DNA from: an uncultured Clostridia bacterium
GTDB lineage: Bacteria; Bacillota; Clostridia; TANB77; CAG-465
Direction: 5' to 3'
DNA: 55,668 nt
NCBI GenBank assembly: GCA_947627255.1
Contig: CANQVI010000005.1
Coordinates: 1-55,668 of the forward strand
Positions 25,541-36,400 of the stretch are shown piece by piece. The notes below the pieces were generated by a model. That model saw nothing but the letters and a program-made list of their open reading frames with translations, was not told the origin of the DNA and did no database searches. The position numbers were made by a program, and so were the translations under genes. The first letter of the stretch is position 1. Each line of letters starts with the position of its first letter.

Positions 25541-25672
25541 ATGTGCATAGATAGTGATAATCTAATATGGCTAATAATACTAGTCTTAATACTTATCATC
25601 CTATACTTTATATGTAATGATAGGAATTCATCTACACCATTAAACTTCGACACCTTCTTTGAAGGTGGCTAG
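25541..25672 (+). CDS. 43-residue single-helix membrane protein
   Basis: The frame is MCIDSDN followed by a hydrophobic helix (about residues 8-24, LIWLIILVLILIILYF) and a polar tail ending in NFDTFFEGG. AAAGGAG (25524-25530) is ten bases before this ATG; a closer ATG at 25537 stops after five codons. It is the first gene of a two-gene unit with the Cys/Gly-rich protein 31 bases downstream. No family is recognised. Confidence 0.6.
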   Translation: MCIDSDNLIWLIILVLILIILYFICNDRNSSTPLNFDTFFEGG

Positions 25673-25703
25673 AAGTTTATACATAAAGAGAGGTGAATGC
25701 GAA

Positions 25704-25862
25704 ATGATGGATGAAAGATGCGGATGTGGCAACTGTGGAGGTTGCGGATGCGGAGGCTGCGGATGTGGCGGATGCGGAGGCAATGGCCTATTCGGTGGTG
25801 GAAACTGCTGTTGCATATGGATTGTATTAATAATAATCGTTCTATGTTGTTGCTGTTGCTAA
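25704..25862 (+). CDS. 52-residue Cys/Gly-rich membrane mini-protein
   Basis: Of 52 residues 16 are cysteine and 16 glycine. An N-terminal repeat region (CGCG, then GGC/GC units, residues 6-26) is followed by GLFGGGNCCC, a hydrophobic helix WIVLIIIVL and a terminal run of five cysteines. GAGAGGTGA precedes the start; the frame extends upstream only without a ribosome site. The order Gly-rich head then short hydrophobic tail resembles YjcZ-like sporulation-associated mini-proteins, but cysteine content is far higher, so metal binding or cross-linking is possible. A strong terminator follows. Confidence 0.68.
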   Translation: MMDERCGCGNCGGCGCGGCGCGGCGGNGLFGGGNCCCIWIVLIIIVLCCCCC

Positions 25863-25878
25863 TTGCACATAAATACAT

Positions 25879-25910
25879 AAAAGTGGAAGATTTCACTCTT
25901 CCACTTTTTT
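25879..25910. terminator. Bidirectional terminator between the mini-protein gene and uvrA
   Basis: AAAAGTGGAAGA (25879-25890) pairs perfectly with TCTTCCACTTTT (25897-25908), with T runs on both strands. Confidence 0.85.
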
Positions 25911-28743
25911 ATAATATTTTTCTTAAAAACTCACCAGTATAACTATTTTTACATTTTGCAATTTCTTCTGGTGTTCCAGTGGCTACAATTTGTCCACCAT
26001 CATCTCCACCTTCTGGTCCTAAATCTATAATGTTATCTGCACTTTTTATTACATCTAAATTGTGTTCTATTACTAATAATGTGTTTCCTGAATCTACTAA
26101 ACGTTGAAGTATATCTATTAATTTATGTACATCTGCCATATGTAGACCTGTAGTCGGCTCATCTAGTATATACATAGTCTTTCCTGTTGACCTTTTAGAA
26201 AGCTCTGTAGCAAGTTTTATTCTTTGTGCTTCACCACCTGATAGCTCTGTAGATGGTTGCCCTATTTTTATATATCCAAGACCTACATCCATTAGAGTTT
26301 GTAATTTATTTTTTATAGTAGGATGATTTTTAAAGAACTCTAGTCCTTCTTCTACTGTCATATCTAATACATCGCTTATACTTTTTCCTTTGTATTTTAC
26401 TTCTAATGTTTCTCTTGCATATCTTTTTCCACCACATACTTCACATGGTACATATACATCAGATAAGAAGTTCATATCTACTTTAATCATACCATCACCA
26501 GAACATGCCTCACATCTTCCTCCTGGTATATTAAAACTAAATCTACCTTTTGCATATCCTCTAAGTTTAGCTTCATTTGTGTTTGCAAAAACATCTCTTA
26601 TACTATCAAACATACCAGTATAAGTTGCTGGATTTGAACGTGGTGTTCTACCAATTGGTGATTGATCAATATTTATAACTTTATCAAAAAACTTTAATCC
26701 TTTTATCTTATCATATTTTCCTGGTCTTTCAAATGCACGATTTAAATCTCTTTCCATAGTCTTACATATTATTTCATTTACAAGTGTAGATTTACCAGAG
26801 CCTGATACACCAGTTACACAGTTAAATACACCTATAGGTATTTTCACATCTATATTTTTTAAGTTATGCTCTTTAGCACCAATTACTTCAAGATACCCTA
26901 CTTTAGTTTTTCTTCTACTTTTTGGAACGGGTATTTTTTTCTTACCACTTAAGTATTGACCTGTGATTGATTCTTCACATTTTACTATATCTTCAGGTTT
27001 TCCAGCAAATACTACATTTCCTCCATGAACACCAGCACCAGGTCCTATATCTACAATGTAATCTGCTTGTCTCATAGTATCTTCATCATGCTCTACAACA
27101 ATTAAAGTATTACCTAAATCTCTCATTTTCTTTAAAGAATTAAGTAATTTTTCATTATCTTTTTGATGAAGTCCTATACTTGGTTCATCTAATATATAAA
27201 GTACCCCTGTAAGACCAGAACCAATTTGAGTTGCAAGTCTTATTCTTTGAGATTCCCCTCCTGAAAGAGTACCTGAACTTCTAGCCAAAGTTAAATAGCT
27301 AAGTCCTACATCTACTAAAAATTGTAATCTTGCATTTAGCTCTTTTACAATTTGATATGCTATTGTTTTATCTTTTTGTGACATTTTTTCATATTCACTG
27401 TTTATATATTCTTTTATTGTAACTATATTTTTACAGCATAATTCATGTATGTTGCACTTTCCTATTGTTACAGCTAATGTTTCTTTCTTTAATCTAGCTC
27501 CATCACAATAATTACAATGAGAACTTGACATGAATCCTTCATAAAATGTTTTCATACCTTGTGATTTTGTTTCATTAAATCTTCTTTGTAATGTATTAAG
27601 TACGCCTTCAAATTCACTTTCAAACTCTCTTTGCATTGTTCTAGTGCTATGTACAAATTTTATTTTTTCACCTTTGCTTCCATTTAAAAGTATATCCATA
27701 AAATCTTCTGGTAAATCTTTTAATTTAGTAGCAGGATTAATATTATACCTATTACATAGTCCTTCAATATACATTTTACTTATGCCATCTATAATACTTC
27801 CTGAGCCAGTCCATCCCTGTATTGCGCCATAATCACAAAGTCTTTTTTCTTTATTAGGCATTATTTTATCTGGATCTATTCTTAATATTTCTCCTAAGCC
27901 TGTACAATAAGGACATGCCCCAAATGGGCTGTTAAATGAAAACATTCTTGGTGTAAGTTCTTCAAGACTTATTCCACAATCAACACAGGCATAATTTTGT
28001 GAAAATATCTGTTCTTCACCAGTATCTACTTTAGAGATTATAACTAGATTTTCCGCATATTTTAAAGCAAGTTCAACAGAATCTGCTAGTCTTTTTCTTA
28101 TATCATCTTTTACAACAAGTCTATCTACTACTACTTCAATATTATGCTTTTTTTGTTTATCTAATTGTGGTATTTCTTCAGATAAATCATAAGTTTCTCC
28201 ATCAATTCTAGCACGTATGTATCCATCTTTTAAAACTCTTTCTAATACTTTAACATGCTCACCTTTTCTTCCTCTAATAACAGGTGTCATTACTAGTATT
28301 TTTGTTCCTTCTTCATATGATAAAACTTGGTCTACTATTTCATCTACTGTTTGCTTTTTTATTCTCTTTCCGCAATTTGGACAATGTGGTACACCAACAC
28401 GTGCATATAATAGTCTTAAATAATCATATATTTCTGTTACTGTTCCTACTGTTGAACGTGGATTTTTAGAAGTGGTTTTTTGGTCAATAGATATTGCAGG
28501 TGAAAGACCTTCTACATATTCAACATTAGGCTTTTCCATAATTCCTAAAAATTGTCTAGCATATGAAGAAAGTGATTCTACATATCTACGTTGTCCTTCT
28601 GCATATATAGTATCAAAAGCAAGTGAAGATTTTCCAGAGCCAGACAAACCTGTAAAAACTACAAGTTTATCTCTTGGAATTTCTAAACTTATATTTTTTA
28701 AATTATTTTCTTTAGCTCCTCTTATAACTAATTTATCGTTCAT
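25909..28743 (-). CDS. uvrA: Excinuclease ABC subunit A
   Basis: UvrA is the damage-recognition ATPase of nucleotide excision repair. The 944 residues contain two ABC modules: [16 protein letters not shown] and [15 protein letters not shown] are the Walker A motifs, and [11 protein letters not shown] and [11 protein letters not shown] are the signatures. Zinc-finger cysteines occur in [16 protein letters not shown] through YCTG, and RCEACSGDG with [11 protein letters not shown]. Length is typical. AAGGTGA supports the start. It is monocistronic, ending at a shared terminator. uvrB and uvrC are not in the window. Confidence 0.97.
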   Translation of the reverse strand: MNDKLVIRGAKENNLKNISLEIPRDKLVVFTGLSGSGKSSLAFDTIYAEGQRRYVESLSSYARQFLGIMEKPNVEYVEGLSPAISIDQKTTSKNPRSTVGTVTEIYDYLRLLYARVGVPHCPNCGKRIKKQTVDEIVDQVLSYEEGTKILVMTPVIRGRKGEHVKVLERVLKDGYIRARIDGETYDLSEEIPQLDKQKKHNIEVVVDRLVVKDDIRKRLADSVELALKYAENLVIISKVDTGEEQIFSQNYACVDCGISLEELTPRMFSFNSPFGACPYCTGLGEILRIDPDKIMPNKEKRLCDYGAIQGWTGSGSIIDGISKMYIEGLCNRYNINPATKLKDLPEDFMDILLNGSKGEKIKFVHSTRTMQREFESEFEGVLNTLQRRFNETKSQGMKTFYEGFMSSSHCNYCDGARLKKETLAVTIGKCNIHELCCKNIVTIKEYINSEYEKMSQKDKTIAYQIVKELNARLQFLVDVGLSYLTLARSSGTLSGGESQRIRLATQIGSGLTGVLYILDEPSIGLHQKDNEKLLNSLKKMRDLGNTLIVVEHDEDTMRQADYIVDIGPGAGVHGGNVVFAGKPEDIVKCEESITGQYLSGKKKIPVPKSRRKTKVGYLEVIGAKEHNLKNIDVKIPIGVFNCVTGVSGSGKSTLVNEIICKTMERDLNRAFERPGKYDKIKGLKFFDKVINIDQSPIGRTPRSNPATYTGMFDSIRDVFANTNEAKLRGYAKGRFSFNIPGGRCEACSGDGMIKVDMNFLSDVYVPCEVCGGKRYARETLEVKYKGKSISDVLDMTVEEGLEFFKNHPTIKNKLQTLMDVGLGYIKIGQPSTELSGGEAQRIKLATELSKRSTGKTMYILDEPTTGLHMADVHKLIDILQRLVDSGNTLLVIEHNLDVIKSADNIIDLGPEGGDDGGQIVATGTPEEIAKCKNSYTGEFLRKIL

Positions 28744-28828
28744 TATTTCACCTTCTTAAACATTGGTATTATATCATAGTAAAATTTAAAAAGCAATATA
28801 TAAAAGAACAAATGTACGTTAAATTAAA

Positions 28829-28850
28829 AGCACTTATATAAATAAGTGCT
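28829..28850 (-). terminator. Terminator after the methyltransferase gene
   Basis: AGCACTTAT (28829-28837) pairs with ATAAGTGCT (28842-28850), with TTTTAATTT following on the minus strand. Confidence 0.7.
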
Positions 28851-28855
28851 AATTT

Positions 28856-29719
28856 CTATTTTATTCTTTTTATTATTGTTCTCATTACATTGTCATCTAC
28901 AAAAGAATTATTTACTTCAAATTTATCTTCTGGTAAAAGTTCCTCTATAAATGTAACAGCTGGAACATAATGCCATTTTCCGCCAACTTTTAATGAGTTA
29001 AGTATCTTCATATAAGTTTGAGCATATTCAAAGCATTCTTGGTCATTTGCTTCTTCTGCATTGGCATCATTAAAATATTTAGTAAATGTTAGATTAGATG
29101 TTATTAAATCATAACTTTTCTCCGGATATTCTTTTTGTAACCAGTCTTCTTGTTCTAATCTATCAGTATCTTCACATTCCATATCTATTCCATATGCATC
29201 TACTCCATTTTTTGCAAGATACTCTACAAGTTCACCCTTTTTACCACAGCCTAAATCTAAAGATTTTCCACTTACTTCATTAAGATTTACATTTAGTATA
29301 TCTAATATAAATTCTGGTGAATATTTAGATTTTTCAGTAGTTTTAGTAGCCTCAGATGTATATTCATTAATAAAATTCTTAACATTTGTATAGTGCTCTA
29401 AGGCAATTTTTTCATAAGGCATATTTCTATCAGATATATTTAAAATAAGTTTATGATATATTTCTAATATTTTTGTACAATCATCTCTTGTAAATTTATT
29501 GCTATTAGTTCCTTTTGCAATATTTTTCAAAAAACTTCTAGCAAGTTTTTCCATAACTTCTTTATACTTACTAGTGTTCATTTCTTTAATAATTTTGTCT
29601 CTATTTTCATTTTCAAATGAACTTTTATATTCAGTATTATTTTTATTTAAAATTATATTTTCAAAACTTTTTCCTTCAAATACTGTTAAAATATATGTAT
29701 ATATTTCTTCTGTACTCAT
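28856..29719 (-). CDS. Class I SAM-dependent methyltransferase
   Basis: The 287-residue protein has an unassigned helical N-terminal half and a Rossmann methyltransferase with KSLDLGCGKKGELVEYLA (SAM motif I), VDAYGIDMEC (acidic loop after strand 2), and YDLITSNLTF. No RNA-binding or small-molecule domain is recognised, so the substrate is open. GGAGG precedes the ATG at 29719; the ATG at 29746 has no ribosome site. It stands alone. Confidence 0.75.
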   Translation of the reverse strand: MSTEEIYTYILTVFEGKSFENIILNKNNTEYKSSFENENRDKIIKEMNTSKYKEVMEKLARSFLKNIAKGTNSNKFTRDDCTKILEIYHKLILNISDRNMPYEKIALEHYTNVKNFINEYTSEATKTTEKSKYSPEFILDILNVNLNEVSGKSLDLGCGKKGELVEYLAKNGVDAYGIDMECEDTDRLEQEDWLQKEYPEKSYDLITSNLTFTKYFNDANAEEANDQECFEYAQTYMKILNSLKVGGKWHYVPAVTFIEELLPEDKFEVNNSFVDDNVMRTIIKRIK

Positions 29720-29762
29720 TTTATCCTCCAATAATAACATAATCATTATATCACATATTATG

Positions 29763-30374
29763 TCAATTATCTAGATGTGGAGTTAAATTTTCATACTCAA
29801 AATACATTTTTCCATCTTTTTGAATAATAAGTTTACTAATAGATGTCTTTGATATTTTCATTCCTTTTTTCTTATTAGACCATTCTATATTGTTTATTAT
29901 ATGTCTAATTATAGAAATAACTCCACCGTGTGTTACAATCATTAAATTATTTACATCATTATTTTCATTTATAATATCAAAAAAATCTTTTTTTACTCTT
30001 TCAAAAAATTCTTTTGGGCTTTCACCACCAGGAAATTTCTCATCATATTCTAAATCTGAAAAATGTGCATGTTCATAGTTTTTTTCTGCTTCTTCATTTA
30101 ACATACCAGCAAATATACCATTATTATTTTCTCTTAATCTACTATCATATTTTACTTCAACATTTAGCTTCTCGTTTAAAATTTGTGTTGTCATAACTGT
30201 TCTTTTTAAATCACTGCTAATTATTCTATCAACATTAAATTTTTCTTTATTTGCATATATGTATTCTGCTAACTTTTGACATTTTTTTATGCCTTCTTCT
30301 ACTAGAGGTAACTGACTCCATCCGCCTCTATATCTTTCATCATCATCTCCGTGTCTAATTAAATATATATTCAT
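29763..30374 (-). CDS. Histidine phosphatase family protein
   Basis: A 203-residue protein of the phosphoglycerate-mutase-like superfamily. IYLIRHGDDDERYRGG carries the phosphohistidine in the RHG motif, SSDLKRTVMTTQIL is the second phosphate contact, and MIVTHGGVIS provides the C-terminal histidine. SQLPLVEEGIKKCQKLAEYI is the typical start of the second helix. These enzymes dephosphorylate small molecules such as cobalamin precursors, sugars or phosphoserine; no choice can be made here. GAGGTATGG sets the start at 30374 rather than 30467. The unknown gene at 30433 is just upstream on the same strand. Confidence 0.87.
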   Translation of the reverse strand: MNIYLIRHGDDDERYRGGWSQLPLVEEGIKKCQKLAEYIYANKEKFNVDRIISSDLKRTVMTTQILNEKLNVEVKYDSRLRENNNGIFAGMLNEEAEKNYEHAHFSDLEYDEKFPGGESPKEFFERVKKDFFDIINENNDVNNLMIVTHGGVISIIRHIINNIEWSNKKKGMKISKTSISKLIIQKDGKMYFEYENLTPHLDN

Positions 30375-30432
30375 TTTCCATACCTCATAGTTTATATTAC
30401 TATATATTTTTTCAAAAGTAAAGCAAATAACC

Positions 30433-30864
30433 TTATATTTTATTATCGTTTCGTATTTCAATTCCATTGGTACTTAAATAATAATCATGCTTTAGTATAA
30501 TATCGTTTATATTACTTTCTATATCCGTTATATTATAGCAATTTATAATTAATATATCATTTTGTAAAAAACACATATACTTATTTACCTTATTAATAAA
30601 AGACTCACTCCCATTTACTACAAGTATAATATTTTCATTTAAATAGTCATTAGTAATTTCTTCATTTAACCATTCTAAATATAATATTTTTTCATTTATT
30701 TTCTTAAAATATTTATTAACTATATTTTTTAATTTTTCTTTTTCATTATTTTCATTTATATATATAACCTTAGCATCTGTAAACTCCTTAGATATAAAAT
30801 TATTAGCTACAATACATGAATGTGTATAACTTGCAACAAATGAACATACTTTTATATTTCTCAT
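30433..30864 (-). CDS. Hypothetical soluble protein
   Basis: The 143-residue protein (MRNIKVCSFVASYTHSC) has no membrane helix and no family I recognise. Alternating strands (AKVIYINEN, ENIILVVNGSE, NDILIINCYN) and helices suggest an alpha/beta fold. AGAGGTG precedes the start. It ends 58 bases before the histidine phosphatase, probably in one transcript. Confidence 0.6.
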   Translation of the reverse strand: MRNIKVCSFVASYTHSCIVANNFISKEFTDAKVIYINENNEKEKLKNIVNKYFKKINEKILYLEWLNEEITNDYLNENIILVVNGSESFINKVNKYMCFLQNDILIINCYNITDIESNINDIILKHDYYLSTNGIEIRNDNKI

Positions 30865-30994
30865 AAAAACACCTCTTATATTATTTTAAACTAATAATAC
30901 TAAAAATTTTGTTCTATTATATCCAATGACAAATTTTGCTAATTTTATTATTTTAAAAATATAATAAATGCACAAAATACTATTAGGTGATAAA

Positions 30995-31210
30995 ATGCAA
31001 AAAATTAAGAAATGTTTTATTGTTTACTTTTATGTTTTTATAATATTTACTAGTATGCTTCCAAATAAAGAGAATATTGCAAATATTAAAGAATTAAAAA
31101 CAATCTTTCCTGGAATAGATAAAATATATAGTAATGAAAAAGAGAATGAAAACACAGAAGAAATTAAATATTCTTTTAAAATATTAGAAATAATACAAAA
31201 TATTATATAA
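30995..31210 (+). CDS. Small exported or anchored hypothetical protein
   Basis: The 71-residue product begins MQKIKKC, with a hydrophobic segment to about residue 22 (FIVYFYVFIIFTSML) and a charged tail with KENENTEEIK. AGGTGATAAA precedes this ATG, while the ATG at 30968 lacks a site. It could be a short signal-anchored peptide. It lies 66 bases before the DUF378 gene. Confidence is limited because of its size. Confidence 0.45.
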   Translation: MQKIKKCFIVYFYVFIIFTSMLPNKENIANIKELKTIFPGIDKIYSNEKENENTEEIKYSFKILEIIQNII

Positions 31211-31246
31211 TTTGTTATATAACTACAAAAAAGGCACAAACTATTT

Positions 31247-31267
31247 CTGACAAATAAAATTTGTCAG
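31247..31267 (+). promoter_or_regulatory. Hairpin touching the DUF378 ribosome binding site
   Basis: CTGACAAAT (31247-31255) pairs perfectly with ATTTGTCAG (31259-31267) around AAA. The last G of the stem is the first base of the GGAGG ribosome site (31267-31271), so folding could modulate translation or protect the 5' end. Confidence 0.5.
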
Positions 31268-31276
31268 GAGGTATTT

Positions 31277-31492
31277 ATGAAAGCTCTATATAATATAATG
31301 CTAACCCTAGTAATTATTGGTGCAATAAACTGGGGAATACTAGGTTTATTCAAAATGGACTTAATAGGTTCAATATTTGGTGGAATGACTAGTGTTATAA
31401 GTAGGATTTTATTTGTCTTAGTTGGTATATGTGGTCTTGGTGCTATCGCCCTATATGGACCTATCAATGAAGGCGAAGTAAGTCATTCCTAA
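31277..31492 (+). CDS. DUF378 family membrane protein
   Basis: The 71-residue product has two hydrophobic helices. IIGAINWGILGLFKMDLIG followed by FGGMTSVISRILFVLVGICGL is the pattern of DUF378, small proteins of unknown function common in Firmicutes. GGAGG precedes the start, and a 9-bp hairpin adjoins it. A strong terminator follows. Confidence 0.85.
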   Translation: MKALYNIMLTLVIIGAINWGILGLFKMDLIGSIFGGMTSVISRILFVLVGICGLGAIALYGPINEGEVSHS

Positions 31493-31500
31493 ATACCTAG

Positions 31501-31536
31501 AAAAAACATCTAGATTTATTTTCTAGATGTTTTTTT
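31501..31536. terminator. Bidirectional terminator
   Basis: AAAAAACATCTAGA (31501-31514) pairs perfectly with TCTAGATGTTTTTT (31522-31535), serving the DUF378 gene and the convergent RNA methyltransferase. Confidence 0.85.
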
Positions 31537-32325
31537 ATATTGTTCATATAAAACTATAGAAGTAGCTACTCCTACATTTAAAGATTCTATTTTATCTGTC
31601 ATAGGAATTTTTACCTTTAAATCTGACATTTCTTCTATTTCTTTAGATACTCCATTTGCTTCATTTCCCATTACAAAAGCATATTTTTTATCTGTATCTA
31701 GTAAATCTAAACTTGCATTTGCTTGTAGGCTTGTTGTTACAATACAATAATCATTAGATTTTAAAATTTCTAATTCTTTTGTATCAACATACATTATTTT
31801 AGTATTTAATATTGCACCCATTGTTGAACGTAATGTTTTAGGAGAATATACGTCAGCAGTACCTAAAGTACATAAAATTATTTCCACATCAAAAGCATTA
31901 CAACTTCTAATTATAGTTCCTAAATTTCCCAAATCTTGTACTTTGTCTAATATTATGATGTTTTTATTATACGATTTAATTTCTTTTACTATATCGTATT
32001 CTGGCATTTTTAGAACTACTAATATTCCTTGTGGTGTAACTGTATCTGTTACATATTTAAAAATATTTTCTTCTAATTCTATTACTTTAATATCTTTTAT
32101 TTTATCTATTTTATTATATAGTGCTTTCCCACCATTAGTTGCAAATAATATAGATTTAGAATAAGCGATAAACAAAATGTCTACCGCTTCTTTTCTATCT
32201 AATATTTCGTTTACAACCTTTACACCTTCTAAATAAAAAGACTTATTTTTACTTCTAAACTTCTTTTCATTTAACCCTCTAATGAATTTTACACTTTCAT
32301 TAGATTTGCTAAAAATTGTATCCAT
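31516..32325 (-). CDS. TrmH/SpoU family RNA 2'-O-methyltransferase
   Basis: The 269-residue SPOUT enzyme has an N-terminal RNA-binding part (KKFRSKNKSFYLEGVKVVNE) and the trefoil-knot domain with QDLGNLGTIIRSCNAF (motif 1), VMGNEANGVS (motif 2) and KIPMTDKIESLNVGVATSIV (motif 3), which bind SAM. It should 2'-O-methylate tRNA or rRNA; the target is not predictable. It lies nine bases after prsA and is last in the ligA-mfd-prsA operon. AAGGAG supports the start. Confidence 0.88.
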   Translation of the reverse strand: MDTIFSKSNESVKFIRGLNEKKFRSKNKSFYLEGVKVVNEILDRKEAVDILFIAYSKSILFATNGGKALYNKIDKIKDIKVIELEENIFKYVTDTVTPQGILVVLKMPEYDIVKEIKSYNKNIIILDKVQDLGNLGTIIRSCNAFDVEIILCTLGTADVYSPKTLRSTMGAILNTKIMYVDTKELEILKSNDYCIVTTSLQANASLDLLDTDKKYAFVMGNEANGVSKEIEEMSDLKVKIPMTDKIESLNVGVATSIVLYEQYKKTSRK

Positions 32326-32334
32326 AATTTCTCC

Positions 32335-33429
32335 TTATTGTTGTACTTCTTGTGTACTTTCATCAGTAACTTCTACTTCTGTACCATTATCTTGAGTAGT
32401 ACTTGAATCAGTTGCATTAGATGAATCATCTGTTGTGCTATATGCATCTGGATCAATTTCTTTTACAAATTTCATTAATGCATCTTCATCTCTTTTTAAG
32501 TTTTTGTTTGTTTCTAGGTCATCAAATAAAGTATTTGCATATTCTTGTCTTTCATTACTATTCTTTAATCTTCCATTTTCATTTATTGCATTTAATTTTA
32601 TTATGTGATATCCATATGAGCTTTCAACAAGAGCTGCATTTACTTGACCAACTTTCATACTTTTTACAGCATTAGCATATTCTTCTACTGTATTTCCGTC
32701 CATATACATAATGTATTGTCCACCTTGTTCAGCAGTTGAATCATCAGAGAATTCTTTAGCAAGTGCTGCAAAATCTTCTCCAGCTAGTGCTCTTTTTAAT
32801 ACTTCTTCAGCTTTTGTTTTTAATTCTGCTTTTTCTTCATCAGTCATTGTTGTACCATCATCTTTTGAGAATTGGAATAGAATATGTGATGTATCATATT
32901 CATTCATATCTATTTCTTCGCCCTCGCCATATTTAGATTTGATGTACTCAGAAATAACATCATCAGAAGCTTCATTAGCTAATTTATCTATATAATTTGA
33001 TATTACATAATCATTGTAATAAATCTCTCTTAAATCATCTAAATCTAGACCTAATCCTTTAAAGTATTCTATATATTGATCATCATTAAATATATCGTCT
33101 ACTTCTTTCTTTTGATCATCAGTTATCTTTACTCCAGCAGATTTAGCATCTGATAAAATCATTTTATCAAGTGCAGCTCTGTCTAATATTTGTAAAGGAA
33201 TTTCATCTGATGTATATCCATACATTTGTAAGTATGAAGCAAACATTTGATAATATATTTTATATTCAGATTTTGTAACTTTACCACCATCAAATGTTGC
33301 AAGTCCTTTATTATCTTTTGCCACTATTACTCCAACAATAGCTAAAACTACTACAAGAAGAACAGCAAGTATTACTATAATAACACTATTTTCACTTCCA
33401 GTTTTTAATTTGTTTGTTTTACTATTCAT
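32335..33429 (-). CDS. prsA: PrsA-like peptidyl-prolyl isomerase (foldase), membrane anchored
   Basis: A 364-residue extracytoplasmic foldase. An N-terminal helix (about residues 16-36, VIIVILAVLLVVVLAIVGVI) anchors it; no lipobox cysteine is present, unlike Bacillus PrsA. A SurA-type chaperone region follows, then a parvulin domain with HILFQF, AALAKEFSDDSTAEQGG and SYGYHIIKL. The tail is Ser/Thr/Asp/Glu-rich and probably extended. It would assist folding of secreted proteins. It sits four bases after mfd and nine bases before the TrmH gene. Confidence 0.88.
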   Translation of the reverse strand: MNSKTNKLKTGSENSVIIVILAVLLVVVLAIVGVIVAKDNKGLATFDGGKVTKSEYKIYYQMFASYLQMYGYTSDEIPLQILDRAALDKMILSDAKSAGVKITDDQKKEVDDIFNDDQYIEYFKGLGLDLDDLREIYYNDYVISNYIDKLANEASDDVISEYIKSKYGEGEEIDMNEYDTSHILFQFSKDDGTTMTDEEKAELKTKAEEVLKRALAGEDFAALAKEFSDDSTAEQGGQYIMYMDGNTVEEYANAVKSMKVGQVNAALVESSYGYHIIKLNAINENGRLKNSNERQEYANTLFDDLETNKNLKRDEDALMKFVKEIDPDAYSTTDDSSNATDSSTTQDNGTEVEVTDESTQEVQQ

Positions 33430-33433
33430 ATTT

Positions 33434-36400
33434 TTACCCCTTTTCTTTTATAGTATTTTCTAATTTTTCTATCTCTAACTGTACACGGATAAGTATATCA
33501 TTATTGGTAGAGTTTGTCAATGCGATTTTTAAATTCATAGGCTCAAATTTTATCATCTTGTCATTGGCAAAAATTCTAGTTATTCCAAGACTTCTAGCCT
33601 TATTTCTAATTTCAACTATTTTGATTAAATTTTCTGTTTCTTTTGGTATATCACCAAATCTATCAAGTAGCTCATCAATTACTTCCATAGATTCTTCTTC
33701 ATTTTTTATATCTGATATTTTTTGATACATATCAATTTTTTGAATTGGATCTTTTATATACATATCACTGATATATGCAGACACATTTATATCTATTTTT
33801 ACCTCTTTTGCCATTTCTTCTTTGCTTGTTAAATCTTTTCCTTCTTTTTCTTCTCTAATCGCTTTTTCAAGTAAAGCAAGATATAATTCATATCCGACTT
33901 TTGCCATATGTCCATGTTGCTCTTTGCCAAGCAAATTACCTGCTCCTCTTATTTCCAAATCTCTTAGTGCTATTTTAAATCCACTTCCAAATTCGGTAAA
34001 ATCTTTTATTGCTTTTAGTCTTTTTTGTGATACTTCTGAAAGCATTTTATTAGATTCATAAGTTATATATGCATATGCAAGTCTATTAGATCTTCCTACC
34101 CTTCCTCTTATCTGATAAAGCTGTGCAAGACCTAATGTATCAGCATCCTCTACAATTAGTGTATTTGCATTAGCAACATCTATTCCAGATTCTAGAATTG
34201 TTGTACAAACAATTATATCTATTTCATGATTTATAAATTTTAACATAACATCTTCTACCATCTCTGGTGGCATTTGTCCATGTGCACTAGCAATTCTTGC
34301 TTCTGGTACCATATTCCTTAGTTTATATGTAATTTCATCTATTTTATTTACTCTATTATTTAAATATATAACTTGTCCATCTCTTAATAACTCTTTTTCT
34401 ATTGCCTCTTTAATTATATTCTCATCATATTCTAAAACATAAGTGTGTACTGGTAGTCTTTCCATAGGAGGCTCAGTTAATGTACTCATCCCTCTTATTC
34501 CAATCATTGACATATGTAGAGTTCTAGGAATAGGGGTAGCTGTCATAGAAAGCACATCCACACTTTCCTTTAATATTTTTATTTTTTCTTTATCCTTTAC
34601 TCCAAAACGATGTTCTTCATCTATTATAAGCAAACCTAAATCTTTGAAAAACACATCTTTTGATAATATTCTATGTGTACCTATAACAACATCAATTTTT
34701 CCATCTACTATTTTTTTTAGTATTTCTGTTTGCTCTTTTTTAGATTTGAATCTACTTAAAAATTCTACTTTTATTCCAAATTCTTTCATTCTTGTGCTGA
34801 ATGTTCTATATTGTTGTAAAGCTAAAACAGTAGTTGGAACTAAATATGCTACTTGCTTAGAATCAATTACAGCTTTAAAAGCAGCTCTTAATGCAAGTTC
34901 CGTCTTACCATATCCAACATCTCCACATAGAAGTCTATCCATAGGCTTTTCTGATTCCATATCTTCTTTTATTTCTTCTAATGAAGTAACTTGATCTCTT
35001 GTAAGTTCATATTCAAAAGAATCTTCAAATTCTCTTTGCCATGGAGTATCTTTTGAAAATGCAAAGCCTTTCATTTTTTCTCTTTTAGCATAAAGAAGCA
35101 TTAATTCTTTTGCCATTTCTTTGACATGTGCTTTAACTTTAGTCTTTGTCTTTTCCCATTCTTTTGTTCCAAGAGAATTAATTTTAGGTTTAGCACCATC
35201 ATCACACACATATTTTCCTACACAGTCTAATTGGTTTATTGGTACATATAACATACCTTTATCTGCATATTCTATTTTTATATAGTCTTTTTGTACATCT
35301 TCTACCTTAACTGTTTCTATTCCTCTATATATACCTATACCATGATTTTCATGTACTACATAGTCGCCTACTTCTAAATCTGCATATGTATTTATTTTTT
35401 GACCACTAGTTGTCTTTTTTATTTTTTTAGAAGTAGTAGAAAGACCACTAACAGGCTCTGCAATTACTAAGATTTCAAATTCGTCAGATGCAAAGCCACC
35501 AGAAAGTATACCTTTTGATATATATACTTTTCCTATGTCTAAGTTATCTACTGAAAAAATATCACTAGCTTCTTTTACTTTTACATTATTATCTTGTAGA
35601 TAATTTTTTACTTGAGCATATCTTGTATCAGTTGGAAATACTAAGACTACTGCTTTATCTTTAGCCATTTTAATATCTGAAATTAATACTTCAATAGCAC
35701 TTTTATAAAAATTAGCCTCTCGGATACTAAAATTATATATTTCCCTATTTCTTAATACCACTTTATCTATATTTATTCTTTCCATATAAATACTAGTCAT
35801 ATCCTGTTCAAGTTTTGCTTCAATTTCCTCATATGACAAATAATTATTTACAAATGGCATATATATATATTCTCTTTGTGCTAACACTTTAATAGTTTCA
35901 ACATTTTCATATCCTATATTATTTGCTTTTTCTTTACATTTAGTAGGCTCATCTATAAATATATTAAAATTATCTAAATAATCTAATAATGTATCTGGCC
36001 TTTTTACTAATAAATTAAAGTATTTATCTACTAGATTATCTAATGCTCCATTTTTTATTTTCTCAATATCTTCTTCTATATTACTTCTAAGTTCTAGACT
36101 TAATTTTTCGTTTTTTATAAAGTTTCTTAGTTCTTGAATAACACTTTCTACTTTTTCTCTAGTAACATAGTTTTCTGATACTTGTGATATATCTATTTTT
36201 TTAACTGTATCTATACTTCTTTGAGTTATTGGATCAAAAGTTCTAATACTATCAACTTCATCTCCAAAAAATTCTATTCTATAAGGATAATCATTGTTAA
36301 TACAAAATAAATCTATTATTCCTCCACGAACAGCAAATTGTCCTTTTCCTTCTACTGTTTCACTTCTTTCAAAGCCAAATTTATCTAAGGTTTCTATAAC

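Noticed and set aside
25720-25785. GC-rich repeats in the Cys/Gly gene as a CRISPR or tandem-repeat element
   Set aside because: The units are 6-9 bases of GGC/TGC codons without spacers and are explained by coding for Cys and Gly.
25704-25862. Cys/Gly protein as a RiPP precursor
   Set aside because: There is no maturation enzyme, exporter or leader-cleavage site nearby, and a membrane helix plus Cys5 end argue for a structural mini-protein.
25669-25896. 75-codon minus-strand frame over the Cys/Gly gene
   Set aside because: It runs through the terminator stem and has no ribosome site; the plus strand has promoter-like, ribosome and terminator signals.
30375-30467. 31-codon N-terminal extension of the histidine phosphatase
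   Set aside because: It would overlap the upstream gene and lacks a ribosome site; the family starts at MNIYLIRHG.
34443-34994. 183-codon plus-strand open frame inside mfd
   Set aside because: It is a Ser-rich mirror of conserved Mfd codons with no ribosome site; this is typical of antisense frames in AT-rich genes.
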